Below the pieces are notes generated by a model, which ran no database searches, was not told the DNA's origin, and worked only from the letters and a program-made list of their open reading frames with translations. Below are positions 42,409-51,102 of a stretch of DNA of 64,000 bases, in pieces. Every line of letters begins with the position of its first letter. Positions within the stretch are counted from its first letter, which is position 1. A program made the position numbers and the translations under genes. This DNA is from Streptomyces sp. SID13031 (lineage in GTDB: Bacteria; Actinomycetota; Actinomycetes; Propionibacteriales; Kribbellaceae), in contig NZ_JAAGLV010000010.1 in NCBI RefSeq assembly GCF_010548305.1, positions 264,524-328,523 of the forward strand, in the 5' to 3' direction.

Positions 42409-42560
42409 CGGCCGGCGATCGCGCCGAAGCTGCCGTGCACGAACATGTTCGCCACCAGCAGGACCGAGGCGAGGACAGCGGTTCGCCACTGGATGACGAC
42501 CACCACCAGGACAGACGTGCGGGGTCGTTCACGGCGGGTTTGCTTGCGGGATCGTGACAT
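42405..42560 (-). CDS. Small single-pass membrane protein
   Basis: A 51-codon ORF with a very basic N-terminus (MSRSRKQTRRERPR) and one hydrophobic helix (about residues 25-40, with residues 16-23 also hydrophobic: SVLVVVVI...TAVLASVLLVANMFV). GGAG lies six bases upstream of the ATG at 42560, and the stop overlaps the XRE gene start as ATGA; these two features make it likely to be real despite its size. By charge, the N-terminus should be cytoplasmic. It might tether or sense for the co-translated regulator. No homologue is recognised. Confidence 0.6.
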   Translation of the reverse strand: MSRSRKQTRRERPRTSVLVVVVIQWRTAVLASVLLVANMFVHGSFGAIAGR

Positions 42561-42596
42561 GGTCTTCTCCGTAAATCGAACCGCCGAGGCGGTAAT

Positions 42597-42616
42597 GCAC
42601 GTGCAGATGCACGTGC
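42597..42616. promoter_or_regulatory. Doubled CACGTG palindrome upstream of the XRE operon
   Basis: GCACGTGCA and TGCACGTGC form a perfect 9-bp inverted repeat separated by GA, and each arm is itself centred on CACGTG. It lies 37 bases upstream of the small membrane-protein ATG. A dimeric or two-headed regulator such as the adjacent XRE-like protein is the likely binder. Confidence 0.5.
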
Positions 42617-42776
42617 CGAATGAGAAGACGCTACCGAGAGCGACCGAGCCGGTAAAGCTTAGGGACCGGGTCCGGTGGTGCGATTATTGGGACAGTTACG
42701 AAGCCGTTGCGTCAGTCGTCCGCTGTGACCTGCGGAGAGTTCCGGACCGTTGTCCCACGGTGTTCCAAGTGCGTTG

Positions 42777-42807
42777 CACCCCCAGCCCTCCTGACTTGCC
42801 GGGGGTG
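42777..42807 (-). terminator. Hairpin downstream of the secreted hydrolase gene
   Basis: CACCCCC (42777-42783) pairs with GGGGGTG (42801-42807). It lies 28 bases after the stop of the minus-strand hydrolase and has no T-run. The rest of the 270-base gap up to the small ORF contains only the XRE operon promoter region. Confidence 0.45.
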
Positions 42808-42834
42808 TCTTCGCAGTTGGGCGACGCAGCGGTC

Positions 42835-44322
42835 TTACGGGGTCGGTAGTGGGTTCGGTGGGCAGTTCAGGTCGGCTTGGCGGCCGGGCTTGCGGGTTGG
42901 GAGGGTGCCGTCGGTGAGGTAGGCGGCGATTGCCGCGTTTACGCAGGGGTTGCCGTTGGGGACTGCGGCGTGGGAGATGCCGCCTGTCTCGGCGAGCAGG
43001 GCCGCCCGCGGGTAGCGCGAGCGGACCTCGAGGCTGCCTTCGAAGGGGGAGGCGCCGTCGAGGGTTTCGTGGATCAGGAGCGCGCTGCTGACCTTTGAGC
43101 CGTCGATCCGTACTGGCTGGCCGGCGTCGGCGTGCCAATCGATGCAGGGGGCGTTGAACCAGGTGTTGCCCCACGTGGTGTTCGGCGCCTGGGCGTGCGC
43201 GGCCCAGGAGGCGTTGCGCCAGGTCTGCCAGTTGGACGGCCAAGGTGCGTCGGTGCAGATCTGGCCGAGCAGAGCGGCGTACGTGTTGTCGTTACCCCGT
43301 TGGGAGAACTGGTCGAAGAGCGCCTTCAACGTGGCGCCGTCGCCGTTGTTTACCCAGCCCGCGAAGGCCGAGCCGAGGGTCGGCCAGGCGAGCTGGAAGT
43401 ACGGCGAGACGAGGAAGACGTCGATCCACTCGTCGAAGCCGACGAGTCCCTCGACCGGCGTCGCGCTGACTCGACGGAGCTGCTCGGTCCAGACCTTGTT
43501 GACCATCGCACGCGTCTTGCCGAGGTGGTACACGTCGTCATGCGAGGCCAGCCAGTCGAACCACAGGAACAGGTTGCGCTGCAACGGCACATCCTGGTCG
43601 AACGCCGCCGCCCCGAACCACACCCGCCGCGGATCGACGGAGCTGTCGAGGATCAACCGCTTCACCCGGCTCGGGTACTGCGTGCTGTAGACCTCACCCG
43701 TGTACGACCCATAGGACTGCGCGAACAAGGTCACCTGGGGGACACCGAGCGCAGTACGGATGCTCTCCATGTCCGCAGTCGTGTCAGTCGTCTTCATGTG
43801 GTCGAGCAGCGCGGGCTGAGCCGCTGCACAGGCATCGGCGTACGACTTGGTCCGCGCGCGCCAAGTGTTCTCCAAGGCTGCCGTCGTCGGCACGTAGTTC
43901 GGCCGGTTGTAGTCCATGTAGTTCGGCTGACAACTCAACGCGGGCACACTCGGCGCCAGCCCCCGCGGCGCGAACCCGACCCAGTCGTACCGATCCGCAG
44001 CCGCGGCCGGCAACTGCGCCCCGATCAACGCGTTCCGCAACCCGGACCCACCCAGCACCCCAGGCGTCGACAACACAACCCCTTGGTACTGCGCCTCAGG
44101 CACCTTGTGCTTCACCCGAGCCAACGCCAACCTCACCGTGGCGCCCTGGGGGCGCGCCCGATCCAGCGGCACCTCCAAGACCCCACACTCAGCCCCCGCC
44201 TGTACCAGCGCCGGATCACTGCAACTCGACCAGTCGATGGCGGTTGCAGCCCCAGCAGGCACAACCAACCCGGAAACCAGCAAACCCACCGTGGCGCCCA
44301 AAGCACCCAGAGTTCGTCTCAT
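42835..44322 (-). CDS. Secreted alpha/beta-hydrolase of the tripeptidyl aminopeptidase family
   Basis: A 495-residue exported hydrolase. Residues 1-26 are a Sec signal (MRRTLG, hydrophobic core, cleavage near PAGAATA). The mature protein follows the streptomycete SlpD/SlpE/Tap pattern: WSSC...CGVLEVPLD at its start, an oxyanion segment STPGVLGGSG (altered from NPGGPGGSG), the nucleophile elbow FAQSYGSYTG, and C-terminal Asp (HETLDGASP) and His (GGISHAAV) of the triad. Several cysteine pairs support an extracellular location. It should release short peptides from protein N-termini. ATG 44322 is fixed by the signal peptide. The gene is divergent from the polysaccharide deacetylase, with 200 bases between. 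Confidence 0.86.
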   Translation of the reverse strand: MRRTLGALGATVGLLVSGLVVPAGAATAIDWSSCSDPALVQAGAECGVLEVPLDRARPQGATVRLALARVKHKVPEAQYQGVVLSTPGVLGGSGLRNALIGAQLPAAAADRYDWVGFAPRGLAPSVPALSCQPNYMDYNRPNYVPTTAALENTWRARTKSYADACAAAQPALLDHMKTTDTTADMESIRTALGVPQVTLFAQSYGSYTGEVYSTQYPSRVKRLILDSSVDPRRVWFGAAAFDQDVPLQRNLFLWFDWLASHDDVYHLGKTRAMVNKVWTEQLRRVSATPVEGLVGFDEWIDVFLVSPYFQLAWPTLGSAFAGWVNNGDGATLKALFDQFSQRGNDNTYAALLGQICTDAPWPSNWQTWRNASWAAHAQAPNTTWGNTWFNAPCIDWHADAGQPVRIDGSKVSSALLIHETLDGASPFEGSLEVRSRYPRAALLAETGGISHAAVPNGNPCVNAAIAAYLTDGTLPTRKPGRQADLNCPPNPLPTP

Positions 44323-44523
44323 GCCAGCAGGCAACCCTGGATTCCTTGCCACCCTTCCCACTCCCGAAGACAGGTCCGTGCCATGACACCGATCGGCCGA
44401 ACCCCCGGCCACCAGATCTCCAATCCGTACTTCCAACTGGATCGGGGTTTGGGGCGTCTCATGTTTTGAAGCTCCTGGACGAGGGGCTCGGGGGAACGTC
44501 CGTCTGATTCATGAGGAGTTGTC

Positions 44524-45318
44524 ATGTCCCGCAAGCTCGGTGCCTTCATCAATACCGGCATCGGTATCTCGGCTGCCTTTGTCGTCGCCGGGGTGGTTGC
44601 CTTCGGGTTGGCACAGGCGGATCAGGCGTCTGCCACCGCACCGGACAAGACTGTGTCCACGACCTCGACGAAAGCCCCGACAGCAAGGCCGACAGCAAAG
44701 CCGACGACTGCTCAGAGTTCGAGTACGCCGGTTGCCAGTGCGTCGCACGAGCCGGCCGGTAACCCGACCGCGGTTGCCGGCGGCAAGAAGGTGCTATTCC
44801 TTACCTTCGACGATGGACCGGATCCGGTCTGGACGCCGCAGGTCCTGGCGGTGCTGGCGAAGTACGACGCCCATGGCACCTTCTTCGAGCTGGGCAGTAT
44901 GCAGGCGGCGCATCCCGCGATCCGCGACCAGGTGCTTGCCGCAGGCAACACGATCGGCAGCCACTCGATCTCGCATGCGCAGCTGACCAAGGTCTCGGCG
45001 GCCAAACGCCACCACGAGATCTTCGACGGCCCGCAGTCGAAATGCTTCCGGCCCCCGTACGGCGCGGTGAACGACAAGGTCCGCGCCGACGTCAGGGCGG
45101 CCGGCATGATCCCCGTGCTGTGGGACGTCGACACCCTCGACTGGCAACGCCCGGGCAAGCAGGCGATCGTGAACAGCATCCTCACCCAGGCCCGCAGCGG
45201 CAGCGTCGTCCTGATGCACGACGGTGGCGGCAACCGCAGCCAAACCGTCGCCGCCCTCGACCAGGCGCTGGAGACCTTGACGGCCCAGGGCTATACCTTC
45301 CCGACGATGGATTGCTGA
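44524..45318 (+). CDS. Membrane-anchored polysaccharide deacetylase (NodB domain)
   Basis: A 264-residue extracytoplasmic enzyme. An uncleaved or cleaved N-terminal helix (about residues 8-30) is followed by a Thr/Ser/Pro/Lys-rich linker (about 35-85) and a NodB homology domain (88-264). Metal and catalytic motifs are intact: TFDDGPDP (Asp-Asp), HSISH (H-x3-H), RPPYGAV and DVDTLDW, plus the C-terminal LMHDGGG. It removes acetyl groups from N-acetylglucosamine in peptidoglycan or other glycans with a divalent metal. GAGG lies five bases before the ATG at 44524. It could protect the wall from lysozyme-like attack. Confidence 0.9.
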   Translation: MSRKLGAFINTGIGISAAFVVAGVVAFGLAQADQASATAPDKTVSTTSTKAPTARPTAKPTTAQSSSTPVASASHEPAGNPTAVAGGKKVLFLTFDDGPDPVWTPQVLAVLAKYDAHGTFFELGSMQAAHPAIRDQVLAAGNTIGSHSISHAQLTKVSAAKRHHEIFDGPQSKCFRPPYGAVNDKVRADVRAAGMIPVLWDVDTLDWQRPGKQAIVNSILTQARSGSVVLMHDGGGNRSQTVAALDQALETLTAQGYTFPTMDC

Positions 45319-45368
45319 TCGCCGCAAAGAATTCCTATCGGCTGGACACCGGCCTTTAAAATCGTGGG

Positions 45369-45932
45369 ATGCGACTTTTTGTGGCGGTGGTTCCTCCGGC
45401 GGAGGTTGTCGAGCACCTGGCCGAGTTCGTCGGCCCCCGGAGAGATCACCCGGACGAGGACATTCGGTGGGCGTCCGACGAGACTTGGCACATCACCCTG
45501 GCGTTCCTGGGTGACGTACCGGAGTACAAGACCGAGGAATTGGCCGAAGGGCTCGAGCGGGCGGCTGGGCGGCAGAAGCCGTTCGATCTGCGGCTGGCCG
45601 GATCCGGGGCGTTTCCGAGCGTGGCGGATGCGCGCGTGCTGTGGACCGGGGTGAAAGACGGGTCGGACGCGTTGCCGCATCTGGCGATGACAACGCGGTC
45701 AGCGGCGAACAAGGCGGGGGTGACCGTCGACGGGCGCAAATTCACCCCGCATCTGACGCTGGCGCGGCTGCGGCAGCCGATGGATGTGGTCCGGTGGGTG
45801 CGGATCTTCGACACCTACGAGGGCCCGTCCTGGACAGCGGAAAGTATCGAGTTGGTCTCATCGCGTCTCGGTGAGGGCCCGAGCCATGGTGCTGCCTACG
45901 ACACAGTGGGCGAATGGGATTTCTTAGGTTAA
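45369..45932 (+). CDS. thpR: RNA 2',3'-cyclic phosphodiesterase (ThpR/LigT family)
   Basis: A 187-residue member of the 2H phosphoesterase superfamily. Both H-x-T/S-x motifs are present: HITL (His41) and HLTL near residue 128, giving the symmetric active site. The family opens 2',3'-cyclic phosphates on RNA ends. The length and the MRLFVAVVPP opening match ThpR. It stands 50 bases after the deacetylase, and its stop lies within the iron-box region of the efe operon, so the two are adjacent but differently regulated. Confidence 0.9.
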   Translation: MRLFVAVVPPAEVVEHLAEFVGPRRDHPDEDIRWASDETWHITLAFLGDVPEYKTEELAEGLERAAGRQKPFDLRLAGSGAFPSVADARVLWTGVKDGSDALPHLAMTTRSAANKAGVTVDGRKFTPHLTLARLRQPMDVVRWVRIFDTYEGPSWTAESIELVSSRLGEGPSHGAAYDTVGEWDFLG

Positions 45933-45938
45933 CCTTCG

Positions 45939-45957
45939 GAAGGTTAGCCGTACCTAA
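45939..45957 (+). promoter_or_regulatory. IdeR/DtxR iron box of the efeUOB operon
   Basis: GAAGGTTAGCCGTACCTAA agrees at 15 of 19 positions with the IdeR/DtxR consensus TTAGGTTAGSCTAACCTAA. An overlapping TTAGGTTAACCT lies just upstream (45924-45935), so two dimers could bind side by side. It ends 17 bases before the efeU ATG and overlaps a TAATAC-type -10 element, fitting repression in iron-replete cells. Confidence 0.75.
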
Positions 45958-45974
45958 TACTTGGAGTTCCCGCC

Positions 45975-46853
45975 ATGCTCGCCAACTACCTCATCGGTCT
46001 TCGTGAAGGCCTCGAAGCGTCGTTGGTGGTCAGCATTCTCGCCACCTTCCTGGTGAAGTCGGGGCACCGTGACCGGCTCAGACTGGTCTGGATCGGAGTG
46101 GGCGCCGCGATCGCCGTCGCGGTCGGCGGCTGGGCGCTGCTGCAGTTCATCACCTCGCTCACGGCCAGGTCGTTCACCACCCAGGAGACGATCGGCGGGG
46201 TGATGTCGATCGTCGCGGTCGGCTTCGTCACCTGGATGATCTTCTGGATGCGCAAGGCGTCGCGCAGTATCGCCCGGGAGCTGCGCGAGCGGATGGGCCA
46301 GGCGCTCGAGATCGGCAGCCGGGCGATCGTCCTGCTGGCCTTCCTGGCGGTCTTCCGCGAGGGCATCGAGACCGCCTTCATCGTCTACGCGTCGGCGGCC
46401 ACCGCGACCACGGCCACGCCGTTCGTCGGTGTCCTGCTCGGTCTCGGCACCGCCGTCGTGCTCGGCTTCGCGATCTACCGCGGCGCGGTGAAGGTCAACC
46501 TCGCCGTCTTCTTCAAGTGGACCGGCGCGCTGCTGATCCTGGTCGCGGCCGGCATCTTCGCCTACGGCTTCCACGACCTGCAGGAGGCGAACATCCTGCC
46601 CGGCCTGCAGAACCTCGCCTTCGACATCTCCCACGTGATCCCGCCGGACAGCTGGTACGGCGTCCTGCTGAAGGGGATCTTCAACTTCAACCCGGCCCCG
46701 ACGGTGATCGAAGCGATCGCCTGGCTGGCCTACCTCGTACCGGTGCTGGTGCTGTACTTCCGCCCGGTCAAGTTCACCCCGCCGCCCGCGGTGCCCGCCG
46801 ACGCGCGGACCGAAACAGCACGATCCACCCGAACCGTCCAGGAGAACCCATGA
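45975..46853 (+). CDS. efeU: Iron permease EfeU (FTR1 family)
   Basis: A 292-residue seven-helix membrane protein of the FTR1/OFeT family. The two iron-binding RExxE motifs are present: REGLE at 10-14 in the first helix and REGIE near 132-136. It moves ferric or oxidised ferrous iron across the membrane together with EfeO and EfeB. First gene of efeUOB; the next start overlaps its stop (ATGA). The IdeR-type box upstream predicts expression under iron limitation. The start ATG at 45975 has GGAG about nine bases upstream. Confidence 0.93.
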   Translation: MLANYLIGLREGLEASLVVSILATFLVKSGHRDRLRLVWIGVGAAIAVAVGGWALLQFITSLTARSFTTQETIGGVMSIVAVGFVTWMIFWMRKASRSIARELRERMGQALEIGSRAIVLLAFLAVFREGIETAFIVYASAATATTATPFVGVLLGLGTAVVLGFAIYRGAVKVNLAVFFKWTGALLILVAAGIFAYGFHDLQEANILPGLQNLAFDISHVIPPDSWYGVLLKGIFNFNPAPTVIEAIAWLAYLVPVLVLYFRPVKFTPPPAVPADARTETARSTRTVQENP

Positions 46854-47983
46854 TCACCACCCGTCGAGCCGCCGCCATCGGCGCGGTACTGCTGCTGGCC
46901 GGCCTGACCGGCTGTGCGGACGACAAGCCGGCCGCCTCCGACGACGGCACCGGCCCGGTCACGGTCAAGGCGACCGACTCCGAGTGCGGCCTGAGCCGGA
47001 CCGACGTCAAGTCGGGCACCAGCACCTTCTCGGTCTCCAACGGCGGCAGCAAGGTCACCGAGTTCTACGTGTACGCCGAGGGCGACCGGGTGATGGGTGA
47101 GGTCGAGAACATCGGACCCGGCCTCAAGCGCGACCTGATCGTCGAGCTGCCGACCGGCAAGTACCAGGCGGTCTGCAAGCCCGGGATGATCGGCGACGGC
47201 ATCCGCGGTGACCTCAACGTCACCGGTGACGCCGCCGCGCAGATCGACGAGGACACCGCGCTGAAGCAGGCCACCGAGAGCTACCAGCGCTACGTGAACT
47301 CGCAGGCGATCGCGCTCGAGCAGAAGACCACCGAGTTCGTCACCGCGGTCAAGGCCGGCGACATCGCCAAGGCCAAGGAGCTCTTCCCGATCTCCCGCAC
47401 CTACTGGGAGCGGATCGAGCCGGTCGCGGAGTCGTTCGGCGACCTCGACCCGAAGATCGACGCCCGCATCAACGACGTCGAGCCCGGCACCGAGTGGACC
47501 GGGTACCACCGGATCGAGCAGGCCCTGTGGGAGAAGAACAGCACCGCGGGGATGGCGAAGTACGCCGACCAGCTGCTCGTCGACGTGAAGACCGTGGTCG
47601 CCAAGGCCAAGGTCGTGAAGCTCAACCCGCTGCAGCTGGCCAACGGCGCCAAGGAACTGCTCGACGAGGTCGCGACCGGCAAGATCACCGGTGAAGAGGA
47701 CCGCTACTCGCATACCGACCTGTGGGACTTCCAGGCCAACGTCGAGGGATCGCAGGCCGCGATCCAGGCGCTGCGCCCGGCCCTGCAGAAGCGCGACGCC
47801 GCTCTGGTGGTCACGCTGGACACCAACTTCAAGGCAGTCTTCGCCGCGGTCGACAAGTACCGGACCGCCGACGGCTTCAAGCCCTACGCCCTGAGCGCCG
47901 CCGAGCAGAAGACCCTCGGCGGCATCGTGGACGCGCTGGCCGAGCCGGTCAGCAAGGTCGCCGGCGTCATCGCCAAGAAATGA
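46850..47983 (+). CDS. efeO: Iron uptake lipoprotein EfeO (cupredoxin-M75 type)
   Basis: A 377-residue lipoprotein. A signal with lipobox LAGLTGC (cysteine near residue 22) is followed by a cupredoxin-like domain (about 35-120) and a C-terminal M75 (imelysin-like) domain with the H-x-x-E metal motif HRIE (His220, Glu223). It binds iron or copper outside the membrane and passes iron to EfeU. AGGAG lies five bases before the ATG, which overlaps the efeU stop; its own stop overlaps efeB. Full-length form, as in E. coli EfeO. Confidence 0.93.
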   Translation: MITTRRAAAIGAVLLLAGLTGCADDKPAASDDGTGPVTVKATDSECGLSRTDVKSGTSTFSVSNGGSKVTEFYVYAEGDRVMGEVENIGPGLKRDLIVELPTGKYQAVCKPGMIGDGIRGDLNVTGDAAAQIDEDTALKQATESYQRYVNSQAIALEQKTTEFVTAVKAGDIAKAKELFPISRTYWERIEPVAESFGDLDPKIDARINDVEPGTEWTGYHRIEQALWEKNSTAGMAKYADQLLVDVKTVVAKAKVVKLNPLQLANGAKELLDEVATGKITGEEDRYSHTDLWDFQANVEGSQAAIQALRPALQKRDAALVVTLDTNFKAVFAAVDKYRTADGFKPYALSAAEQKTLGGIVDALAEPVSKVAGVIAKK

Positions 47984-49254
47984 GCGAGTCCGAGAAGCGT
48001 CAAGGCATCTCCCGTCGCGGCCTGTTCGGCGCGGCGGGAGCCGCCGTCGCGACAGGAGTCGCCGGGTACGCCGTTCACTCGGCCCTGTCGACCGAGGAGT
48101 CGCAGGCTGCCGACAACACCGGCCCGGTCGAATTCCACGGCACTCACCAGGCGGGCATCGTCACGCCCGCGCAGGACCGGCTGCACTTCGCCACCTTCGA
48201 CGTGACGGCGACCAAGCGCGAAGCGGTCATCTCCTTGCTGAAGGAGTGGACGGCAGCGGCCGCGCTGATGACGGCCGGACGTGACATCGGCCAGTACGGC
48301 GCGGTGAACGGCCCGGGCGAAGCCCCACCGGAGGACACTGGCGAGGCGGTCGGCCTGCCACCGGCGCGACTCACGTTGACCATCGGCTTCGGCCCGAGCT
48401 TCTTTGTCGATGCCAAGGGCAACGATCGGTTCGGGCTGAAGGGGAAGCGGCCGGCCGCGCTGGTCGACCTGCCGCACTTCATCGCCGACAACCTGGACCC
48501 GAACCGCAGCGGTGGCGACATCGCCATCCAGGCCTGCTCGGACGACCCGCAGGTCGCTGTCCACGCGATCCGCAACCTGGCCCGGATCGGCTTCGGCACC
48601 ACCGTGGTGCGCTACTCCCAGCTCGGTTTCGGCCGGACGTCGTCCACCAGCCGGGCGCAGACGACGCCGCGCAACCTGTTCGGCTTCAAGGACGGTACGA
48701 ACAACCTGAAGCTGGAAGACACCGACAAGCTCGAGCAGCAGTTGTGGGTGCAGCCCGAGGACGGCCCGGACTGGATGGTCGGCGGCTCGTACCTGGTGTC
48801 GCGCCGGATCCGGATGACGATCGAGATCTGGGACCGGACGTCGCTCGGCGAGCAGGAGCAGATCATCGGCCGCGGCAAGGGCACCGGCGCTCCGCTGGGC
48901 AAGGCCGACGAGTTCGACCTGATCGACTTCAACGCCAAGAACGCCGACGGCGAGCCGAAGCTTGCGATGGACTCGCACATCCGGCTCGCGCACCCGCAGT
49001 TCAACAAGGGTGCGGAGCTGCTGCGGCGTGGGTACAACTTCGTCGACGGCTCGGACGGCCTCGGTCGCCTGGATGCCGGGCTGTTCTTCCTTGCGTACCA
49101 GCGTGATCCGCGCAAGCAGTTCATCCCGATCCAGCAGCAGCTGTCCCGCACGGACACGATGAACGAGTACATCCGCCACGTCGGCTCCGGCATCTTCGCC
49201 TGCCCGGCCGGCGTCAAACCAGGCTCGTACTGGGGCGAGAAGCTCTTCAGCTGA
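47980..49254 (+). CDS. efeB: Dye-decolorising haem peroxidase EfeB
   Basis: A 424-residue DyP-type peroxidase exported folded by the Tat pathway: the twin-arginine motif SRRGLF (Arg12, Arg13) precedes a hydrophobic stretch ending near 35. The DyP signature GFKDGTNN contains the catalytic Asp, and HIRLAHP carries the proximal haem His region. In the Efe system it oxidises ferrous iron for the permease and may release iron from haem. Last gene of efeUOB, overlapping efeO by four bases. A strong hairpin follows its stop. Confidence 0.93.
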   Translation: MSESEKRQGISRRGLFGAAGAAVATGVAGYAVHSALSTEESQAADNTGPVEFHGTHQAGIVTPAQDRLHFATFDVTATKREAVISLLKEWTAAAALMTAGRDIGQYGAVNGPGEAPPEDTGEAVGLPPARLTLTIGFGPSFFVDAKGNDRFGLKGKRPAALVDLPHFIADNLDPNRSGGDIAIQACSDDPQVAVHAIRNLARIGFGTTVVRYSQLGFGRTSSTSRAQTTPRNLFGFKDGTNNLKLEDTDKLEQQLWVQPEDGPDWMVGGSYLVSRRIRMTIEIWDRTSLGEQEQIIGRGKGTGAPLGKADEFDLIDFNAKNADGEPKLAMDSHIRLAHPQFNKGAELLRRGYNFVDGSDGLGRLDAGLFFLAYQRDPRKQFIPIQQQLSRTDTMNEYIRHVGSGIFACPAGVKPGSYWGEKLFS

Positions 49255-49255
49255 G

Positions 49256-49293
49256 AGCCGGCCGGGCGGCCCAGAAGGAGCGCCCGGCCGGCT
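49256..49293. terminator. Bidirectional terminator between efeB and the ABC operon
   Basis: AGCCGGCCGGGCG (49256-49268) pairs perfectly over 13 bp with CGCCCGGCCGGCT (49281-49293) around a 12-base loop, followed by GTTTACTT on the plus strand. It fills the gap between the two convergent stops and should end both transcripts. Confidence 0.8.
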
Positions 49294-49295
49294 GT

Positions 49296-50135
49296 TTACT
49301 TGACGGCTCCGGCGGTCACTCCGGCCACGAAGTGGCGTTGGGCGAGCAGGAAGCCGATCACGACCGGGATGCTGACCACCAGGGCAGCGGCCATGATCTG
49401 GTTCCAGTAGACGTTCGTCTGGGTGGAGTACTGCCGCAGGCCGACCGACAACGTCCGGTTGGCCTCCGTGGTCATCACCGAGGCGAAGAGCACCTCACCC
49501 CAGGCCGTCATGAACGAGTAGATCGCCACCGCGATCACCCCCGGTCGCGCGGCCGGCAGGACGACCCGCATCAGCGCGCCCATCGGGCCGCACCCGTCGA
49601 CCAGCGCCGCCTCGTCGAGCTCGCGCGGGATGCTGTCGAAGTACCCGGCGAGCATCCAGATCGAGAACGGCAGGCTGAAGGTCAGATACGTGATGATCAG
49701 ACCCAGCCGGGTGCCGACCAGTTGCAGCCCGATCGAGTTGTTGATGTTCACGAAGATCAGGAACAACGGCAGCAGGAACAGCACGCCCGGGAACATCTGC
49801 GTCGACAGCACCGTGGTGGTGAAGACGGTCCGCCCGCGGAACCGGAACCGGGACACCGCGAACGCCGCCAGGATCGCGATCGCGACCGAGCACACCGTCG
49901 CGACCACGGAGACGATCGTGCTGTTGACGAAGTACCGGGCCAGCGGCACCGTCTTCCACATGTCGACGAACGGGTCGAGCGTGATCGTCGACGGCCACCA
50001 GGTGAAGGCGCCCTGGACGTCGCTCAGCGGTTTGAGCGAGGACGTCACCATCACGTAGAGCGGGACGAGGACGAACAGGCCGAGGACGGTCAGCACGATC
50101 CCTCGGTAAACCTTGAAACCCTTGGTGTCACGCAC
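49296..50135 (-). CDS. Sugar ABC transporter permease (MalG-like)
   Basis: A 279-residue integral membrane permease of the carbohydrate-uptake-1 type, with six helices. The cytoplasmic EAA loop that contacts the ATPase reads DEAALVDGCGPMGALMRVVLP, near residues 180-200. It pairs with the MalF-like permease, whose stop overlaps its start by eight bases. No ATPase gene is in the operon, so a shared MsiK-type ATPase elsewhere is expected, as is usual in actinobacteria. The substrate is probably a mono- or oligosaccharide and cannot be specified. Confidence 0.9.
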   Translation of the reverse strand: MRDTKGFKVYRGIVLTVLGLFVLVPLYVMVTSSLKPLSDVQGAFTWWPSTITLDPFVDMWKTVPLARYFVNSTIVSVVATVCSVAIAILAAFAVSRFRFRGRTVFTTTVLSTQMFPGVLFLLPLFLIFVNINNSIGLQLVGTRLGLIITYLTFSLPFSIWMLAGYFDSIPRELDEAALVDGCGPMGALMRVVLPAARPGVIAVAIYSFMTAWGEVLFASVMTTEANRTLSVGLRQYSTQTNVYWNQIMAAALVVSIPVVIGFLLAQRHFVAGVTAGAVK

Positions 50136-51102
50136 GTCGGGACCTCCGGCCGGTGACGATCAGATAGGCGCCGGTGATGATCATCAAGAAGATCAGCAGC
50201 AGCACGGACATCGCCGCACCGGAGCCGAAGTTCCAGGTCAGGAACGACGCGTTGTAGATGTGGAAGGTGATCAGGTCACCCGCGGGCGGCTGCGCGTTGC
50301 CGAACAGCACGTACGGCGTGTTGAAATCGCTGAACGTCCACAGGAACAGCACCAGCACGAGCACCAGGTTGACCGGCCGCAGAGCCGGCAGGGTGATGTT
50401 GCGCCACTGCCGAACCGTGCCGGCGCCATCGACCGCGGCAGCCTCGTAGACGTCGCGCGGGATGCTCTGCAGGCCCGCCATCAAGGTGAGGAACGCGAAC
50501 GGCCACAGCTTCCAGACCGCGACGGTGATCAGCGAGACCAGCGCGTTGCTGCCGATCAGCCAGAACGGCCGGTCCGAGGTGAGGCCGAGGTTGTCGACGA
50601 TCACGTGGTTCACCGCACCGGTATCGCGCTGGAGCATGAAGTTCCAGGTCAGGATCCCGGCGTACGCGGGCAGCGCGTAAGGCACGAGGAACAACGTCCG
50701 TACTGCGCTGCGCCCCTTGAACGGTGGTTGCAGGGCGACGGCGGCCGCCATCCCGAGACACCAGGCCAGCGCCAGCGTGATCAGCGAGAAGGCGATCGTG
50801 ACGCCGAAAGACTTCAGCAGCCCCTCGCCGACCGCGTCGTGGAAGTCGACGGCGACCCGGTAGTTGTTGAAGCCCGCCCAGGGCGCGGCCGACCAGTTCG
50901 CGATGAAGAACTTGGTCAGCTTGACGAAGCTCATCCAGATGCCGACCAGCATCGGCACGATGTGGATCAGCAACTCCAGCAGTACCGCCGGAGCGAGCAG
51001 CAGATAGGGGAGTCGCCGGCTCAGCCCGGGCCGGCGGTCCAGCCCCCGCCGCGACGGCTTGGGGGCCGTCGCGGCGGGAGCCTTTTCGGTGGCTACTGAC
51101 AT
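50128..51102 (-). CDS. Sugar ABC transporter permease (MalF-like)
   Basis: A 324-residue membrane permease with a basic N-terminal extension (about 30 residues) and six or seven helices. The EAA loop is visible as YEAAAVDGAGTVRQWRNITLP near 220-240. It forms a heterodimer with the MalG-like protein. Its start at 51102 shares one base with the stop of the binding-protein gene, so the three genes form one operon controlled by the upstream LacI regulator. Confidence 0.9.
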   Translation of the reverse strand: MSVATEKAPAATAPKPSRRGLDRRPGLSRRLPYLLLAPAVLLELLIHIVPMLVGIWMSFVKLTKFFIANWSAAPWAGFNNYRVAVDFHDAVGEGLLKSFGVTIAFSLITLALAWCLGMAAAVALQPPFKGRSAVRTLFLVPYALPAYAGILTWNFMLQRDTGAVNHVIVDNLGLTSDRPFWLIGSNALVSLITVAVWKLWPFAFLTLMAGLQSIPRDVYEAAAVDGAGTVRQWRNITLPALRPVNLVLVLVLFLWTFSDFNTPYVLFGNAQPPAGDLITFHIYNASFLTWNFGSGAAMSVLLLIFLMIITGAYLIVTGRRSRRA

